A DNA stretch of 64,000 nucleotides from Tamlana sp038148895 (GTDB taxonomy: Bacteria; Bacteroidota; Bacteroidia; Flavobacteriales; Flavobacteriaceae). The notes beneath the pieces were generated by a model. That model saw only the letters and a list, made by a program, of their open reading frames with translations, did not search any database and had not been told where the DNA came from. A program made the translations under genes and the position numbers. The DNA is taken from assembly GCA_038148895.1 (NCBI GenBank), contig JBBVGQ010000003.1; one strand, given 5' to 3'. Shown here piece after piece: positions 61,560 through 64,000 of this stretch. The stretch's first letter is position 1, and the number at the start of each line of letters is the position of its first letter.

Positions 61560-62255
61560 TTAAACCAAACAAGCATTCCAAATTGCGTCCTCTGGTAACG
61601 GGGCCGTAACTGTCACGGGTTCATTTTTTACAGGATGAATAAATTCAATATGTCTGGCGTGCAAATGAATGCTGGCATCTTTGTTGCTCCTATCAAAACC
61701 ATACTTTAAATCACCTTTTATGGGGCATCCAATGTTTGATAGTTGTGAACGAATTTGATGATGCCTACCCGTTTCCAAGTTAATTTCAAGTAAAAAATAA
61801 TTATCCAACTTCTTCAAAAGCTTGTAATGAAGAATGGCTTTTTTACTGCCTTCAACTTCGTTTGGATATGCATAAGATTTATTGTTTTTTGGATTCTTTT
61901 TTAGCCAATTAATGAGCGTGTCTTTAGTTTTTGGTGGTGCATTTTTTACAACGGCCCAATAGGTTTTTTTTATATCTTTTGATAAAAATAATTTGTTTAA
62001 TCGAGGTAGGACTTTACTTGTTTTGGCAAATATAACAAGACCTGTGGTTGGTCTGTCCAAACGGTGAACAGTGCCCAAATAGACATTTCCAGGTTTATTG
62101 TATTTTTCTTTTATGTAGGCTTTAACTACATCGCTCAATGGTTTATCACCAGTTTTATCACCTTGAACAATATCACCGGCACGTTTGTTTATGATGACGA
62201 TGTGATTATCTTCATATAAAACTTGTAGGTTAGACTTGTTAGAATGATTAGACAT
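61560..62255 (-). CDS. RluA-family pseudouridine synthase
   Basis: This 231-residue enzyme isomerises uridine in RNA. The catalytic Asp is in GTVHRLDRPTTGLVIFAK, with GRHHQIRSQLSNIGCPIKGDLKYG further on. There is no S4 domain; it is the short RluA type, so the RNA target is not certain. Its first nine codons (MSNHSNKSN) are written in the TTAGA-type 9-bp repeats, so the repeat array covers the start codon. Confidence 0.88.
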   Translation of the reverse strand: MSNHSNKSNLQVLYEDNHIVIINKRAGDIVQGDKTGDKPLSDVVKAYIKEKYNKPGNVYLGTVHRLDRPTTGLVIFAKTSKVLPRLNKLFLSKDIKKTYWAVVKNAPPKTKDTLINWLKKNPKNNKSYAYPNEVEGSKKAILHYKLLKKLDNYFLLEINLETGRHHQIRSQLSNIGCPIKGDLKYGFDRSNKDASIHLHARHIEFIHPVKNEPVTVTAPLPEDAIWNACLV

Positions 62256-62298
62256 GCAAGACTTGTTAGACTGGTTAGAATTTTAGAAGTTTTAGATT
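62228..62298. repeat. Array of eight ~9-bp TTAGA-core repeats across rluA start and four-helix gene stop
   Basis: Units such as GGTTAGACT, TGTTAGAAT, TGTTAGACT and GGTTAGAAT follow at 9-bp steps (one of 8). The array includes the ATG of the rluA-family gene (62253-62255) and the stop of the four-helix gene (62292-62294). Confidence 0.7.
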
Positions 62299-62645
62299 TT
62301 TAAGTTTGATTTGAATTTTGAAATCATTTTAATAATTTCTTCAAGTTCTGAAAGACATTTATCTAACTCTTCTTTTGAAATGAATTTTAAATCATAAGCT
62401 ATCATTAATTGAGTTTCAATTTCGTAAGCCGAGCCTAAAGTTATTTCTAAAAACCGAGAAAAATCTTTATTTGATGCTCTGGAAGAACCTTCAGCAATAT
62501 TGGACGGAATGGAAACTGATGCCCTTCGTAATTGATTGGTTAGTCCAAATTTTTCGGATTCAGGAAATTTTGAAGAAATAAGATATATTTCTGAACAAAA
62601 CAATCTGCTTCTTTTCCAAATTTCCAATTCTTTAAATCGATGCAT
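62292..62645 (-). CDS. Four-helix bundle protein (23S rRNA IVS family)
   Basis: From the ATG at 62645 (MHRFKELEIWKRSRL, 117 residues). The farther ATG at 62675 lies in repeats and is unlikely. LTNQLRRASVSIPSNIAEGSSR and RFLEITLGSAYEIETQL are the family signatures. These proteins were first found in intervening sequences of 23S rRNA genes; stand-alone copies are common in Bacteroidota. Function is unknown. It is enclosed by short TTAGA/TCTAA repeats on both sides, suggesting a mobile cassette. Confidence 0.82.
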   Translation of the reverse strand: MHRFKELEIWKRSRLFCSEIYLISSKFPESEKFGLTNQLRRASVSIPSNIAEGSSRASNKDFSRFLEITLGSAYEIETQLMIAYDLKFISKEELDKCLSELEEIIKMISKFKSNLKI

Positions 62646-62759
62646 CTCTAAACAGATTTTTAGAAGGTTAGACAAATTAGATTTTTTTTAGATTTTGATA
62701 TGTCCTGAATTTATTTTTCTAAGAAGTCTAAAATCTAAAAGGTCTAACTAAATCTAGAC
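62646..62759. repeat. TTAGA and inverted TCTAA repeats upstream of the four-helix gene
   Basis: TTAGA-type units (TTTTTAGAAGGTTAGAC at 62655 and TTAGATTTTTTTTAGA near 62680) face TCTAA-type units (TCTAAGAAG, TCTAAAAGG, TCTAAC) at about 62718-62745, across TGTCCTGAA. Together they form an imperfect inverted repeat reaching the panB stop. Confidence 0.55.
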
Positions 62760-63577
62760 TAATATTGTTCGCTATCATTAGGAAAATCCCTAGACTTTAC
62801 GTCGTCTACATATTGAGAGATCGCTTTGGTCATATCTTCATACAAGTGCAAATATCTTCTTAAAAACCTTGGATTGAATTCGTGGGTCATCCCAAGCATA
62901 TCGTGCAACACCAAAACCTGACCATCTACATCAGGGCCTGCACCAATGCCTATGATTGGAATGCTGACGCTTTCGGCCACCTGTTTAGCAAGGGCGGCTG
63001 GAATTTTTTCAAGTACAATGGCAAAGCAGCCAATTTTTTCAAGCATTTTGGCGTCTTCCAATAAACGTTCCGCTTCCTCTTCCTCTTTGGCACGCACAGA
63101 ATATGTCCCAAATTTATAAATGGATTGCGGTGTTAAACCCAAATGACCCATTACGGGAATACCTGCGTTCAAAATACGCTTTATAGAATCTTTAACTTCT
63201 TTACCACCTTCCATTTTTACCGAATGCGCACCACTTTCTTTCATAATTCTAATGGCAGAACGAAGTGCTTCCTTGGGGTCACTTTGATAGCTGCCAAAAG
63301 GTAAATCGACTACAACCAAACATCTTTCAATGCCCCTAATTACCGAGGAGGCATGGTAAATCATTTGGTCTAGCGTAATGGGCAATGTGGTTTCATGCCC
63401 AGCCATAACATTACTCGCAGAGTCACCCACCAAAATCACATCAATGCCTGCTCCATCAACAATTTTGGCCATGCTATAGTCGTATGCCGTAAGCATAGAA
63501 ATCTTTTCGCCATTGGCTTTCATGTCAACCAATGTTTTTACGGTAATGCGTTTGTAATCTTTATTTGCTGCGGACAT
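62759..63577 (-). CDS. panB: 3-methyl-2-oxobutanoate hydroxymethyltransferase
   Basis: This 272-residue TIM-barrel enzyme makes ketopantoate for pantothenate and CoA. Signatures are KISMLTAYDYSMAKIVDGAGID, LVGDSASNVMAGHETTLPIT, SVKMEGGKEV, GHLGLTPQSIYKFGTY and IGIGAGPDVDGQVLVLHDMLG. All key residues are in place. No other pantothenate genes are in the window. Confidence 0.96.
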   Translation of the reverse strand: MSAANKDYKRITVKTLVDMKANGEKISMLTAYDYSMAKIVDGAGIDVILVGDSASNVMAGHETTLPITLDQMIYHASSVIRGIERCLVVVDLPFGSYQSDPKEALRSAIRIMKESGAHSVKMEGGKEVKDSIKRILNAGIPVMGHLGLTPQSIYKFGTYSVRAKEEEEAERLLEDAKMLEKIGCFAIVLEKIPAALAKQVAESVSIPIIGIGAGPDVDGQVLVLHDMLGMTHEFNPRFLRRYLHLYEDMTKAISQYVDDVKSRDFPNDSEQY

Positions 63578-63613
63578 CTGTCTTGATTTTTGTGATTTTG
63601 AATGATTGCAATT

Positions 63614-64000
63614 TTATTCAAGTAGCTTTCCATTTACCTTAACATTATTAAAGGTCAAGCCTTCAATAATGCTTTTATCGTAGGTGCCATCTTCGGCTTC
63701 AACATTTATGTTTTCAAATGTAAAATCGGAAAGTTTGTCGTATTCCGTAATTTTCATATCGTAGAAAATATCACATTTTAAATCAATATTTCTCATGGTG
63801 ATATGGTCGGAATAAGATAGTGGCACATCTTCACGTCCTTTCAAGTCGAAAAACTGCGTCCAAGGTTTAATATAAATAAAGCTGTGGGCTTGTCCCGTAA
63901 TGTTTTCAACAGTAATATATTCATAGTGTTGGGGTGTATCTGGACGCATTTTTAGCCACAACAAACGCTTTGCTTCACTGACTTTGCAATTGCGCATAAT
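63614..64000 (-). CDS. C-terminal part of a GH28-like (polygalacturonase-type) right-handed beta-helix protein
   Basis: The frame is open to the window edge (128 residues to the stop at 63614), so the 5' end is missing. The sequence shows beta-helix rungs (YITVENITGQA, HITMRNIDLKCD, FTFENINVEAEDG, LTFNNVKVNG) with alternating hydrophobic residues, typical of the end of GH28 pectinolytic enzymes. The catalytic Asp residues are outside the window, so activity cannot be judged. An alternative is another right-handed beta-helix polysaccharide enzyme. Confidence 0.6.
   Translation of the reverse strand: MMRNCKVSEAKRLLWLKMRPDTPQHYEYITVENITGQAHSFIYIKPWTQFFDLKGREDVPLSYSDHITMRNIDLKCDIFYDMKITEYDKLSDFTFENINVEAEDGTYDKSIIEGLTFNNVKVNGKLLE

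Noticed and set aside
62228..62298. CRISPR-like or tRNA-like short repeats
   Set aside because: Units of 9 bp without spacers, overlapping coding start and stop codons; no tRNA fold.
1..64000. tRNA genes, insertion sequences or prophage
   Set aside because: I looked for T-loop-like GGTTCGA sequences, transposase motifs and phage structural genes and found none convincing.

Overview
The window looks like the chromosome of a Flavobacteriaceae member (Bacteroidota). Support comes from AT-rich DNA, the scarcity of Shine-Dalgarno-like leaders, many TAnnTTTG-type -7 promoter elements, and lineage-typical genes: a giant HYR-repeat surface protein, DUF3822, DUF4294, DUF4126, the sixA-ppk1-ppx cluster, a three-subunit acyl-CoA carboxylase, exported TPR-LuxR regulators and YceI next to a Crp/Fnr regulator. 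I see no tRNA, rRNA, CRISPR array, transposase or prophage. The one structural RNA is RNase P RNA.

Layout. 1-4465 (minus): 5' part of a giant secreted repeat protein whose C-terminus lies outside the window, preceded by a small exported protein. 4972-9337 (plus): polyphosphate cluster sixA-ppk1-ppx, then an outer-membrane barrel. 9334-11660 (minus): miaE and dnaX. 11874-12197 (plus): rnpB. 12266-16208 (minus): exported proteins, rsmD, DUF3822 and a membrane protein. 16337-22544 (plus): RecD-like helicase, DUF4126, kdsB-HAD, kdnB-acyltransferase, NYN/OST-HTH. 22551-27549 (minus): oxidoreductase, YebC, pterin dehydratase, SDR, gcvT with a newly noted 51-aa membrane ORF in front, methyltransferase. 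27642-32356: ABC exporter, MFS pump, Crp/Fnr regulator, NTF2-like protein and YceI. 32485-44220: envelope-directed block with a zinc peptidase, a PagL-like deacylase, an exported dikinase-like protein, two exported serine hydrolases, a nucleotide-transporter-like/HEAT fusion and a TPR-LuxR regulator. 44565-49849 (minus): biotin-dependent acyl-CoA carboxylase, Nudix, M42 peptidase. 49952-55135: mixed housekeeping genes. 55319-64000 (minus): S1 protease, aguA-aguB, ComEC-like metallo-beta-lactamase protein, ALDH, RluA, IVS-type four-helix protein inside short repeats, panB, and the end of a GH28-like protein.

How genes work together. SixA, PPK1 and PPX plausibly form one phosphate/polyphosphate unit, with three TATCGA motifs at exact 20-bp spacing before sixA. 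KdsB plus KdnB suggest an 8-amino-Kdo lipid A core. AguB and AguA make putrescine from agmatine. The three carboxylase genes form one operon. The most unusual neighbourhood is 34332-42367. There an exported protein with the phosphohistidine-then-ATP-grasp order of glucan water dikinases is coupled to an exported serine hydrolase. It converges on an ATP/ADP-translocase-like membrane protein with a long HEAT tail, next to a second exported serine hydrolase. A periplasmic ATP-dependent phosphotransfer system supplied by nucleotide export is a testable hypothesis, not a demonstrated function.

The second notable signal is in dnaX: an A10 run at codons 354-357, where a one-base slip in either direction meets a stop within a few codons. 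This would give a gamma-like short clamp-loader subunit.
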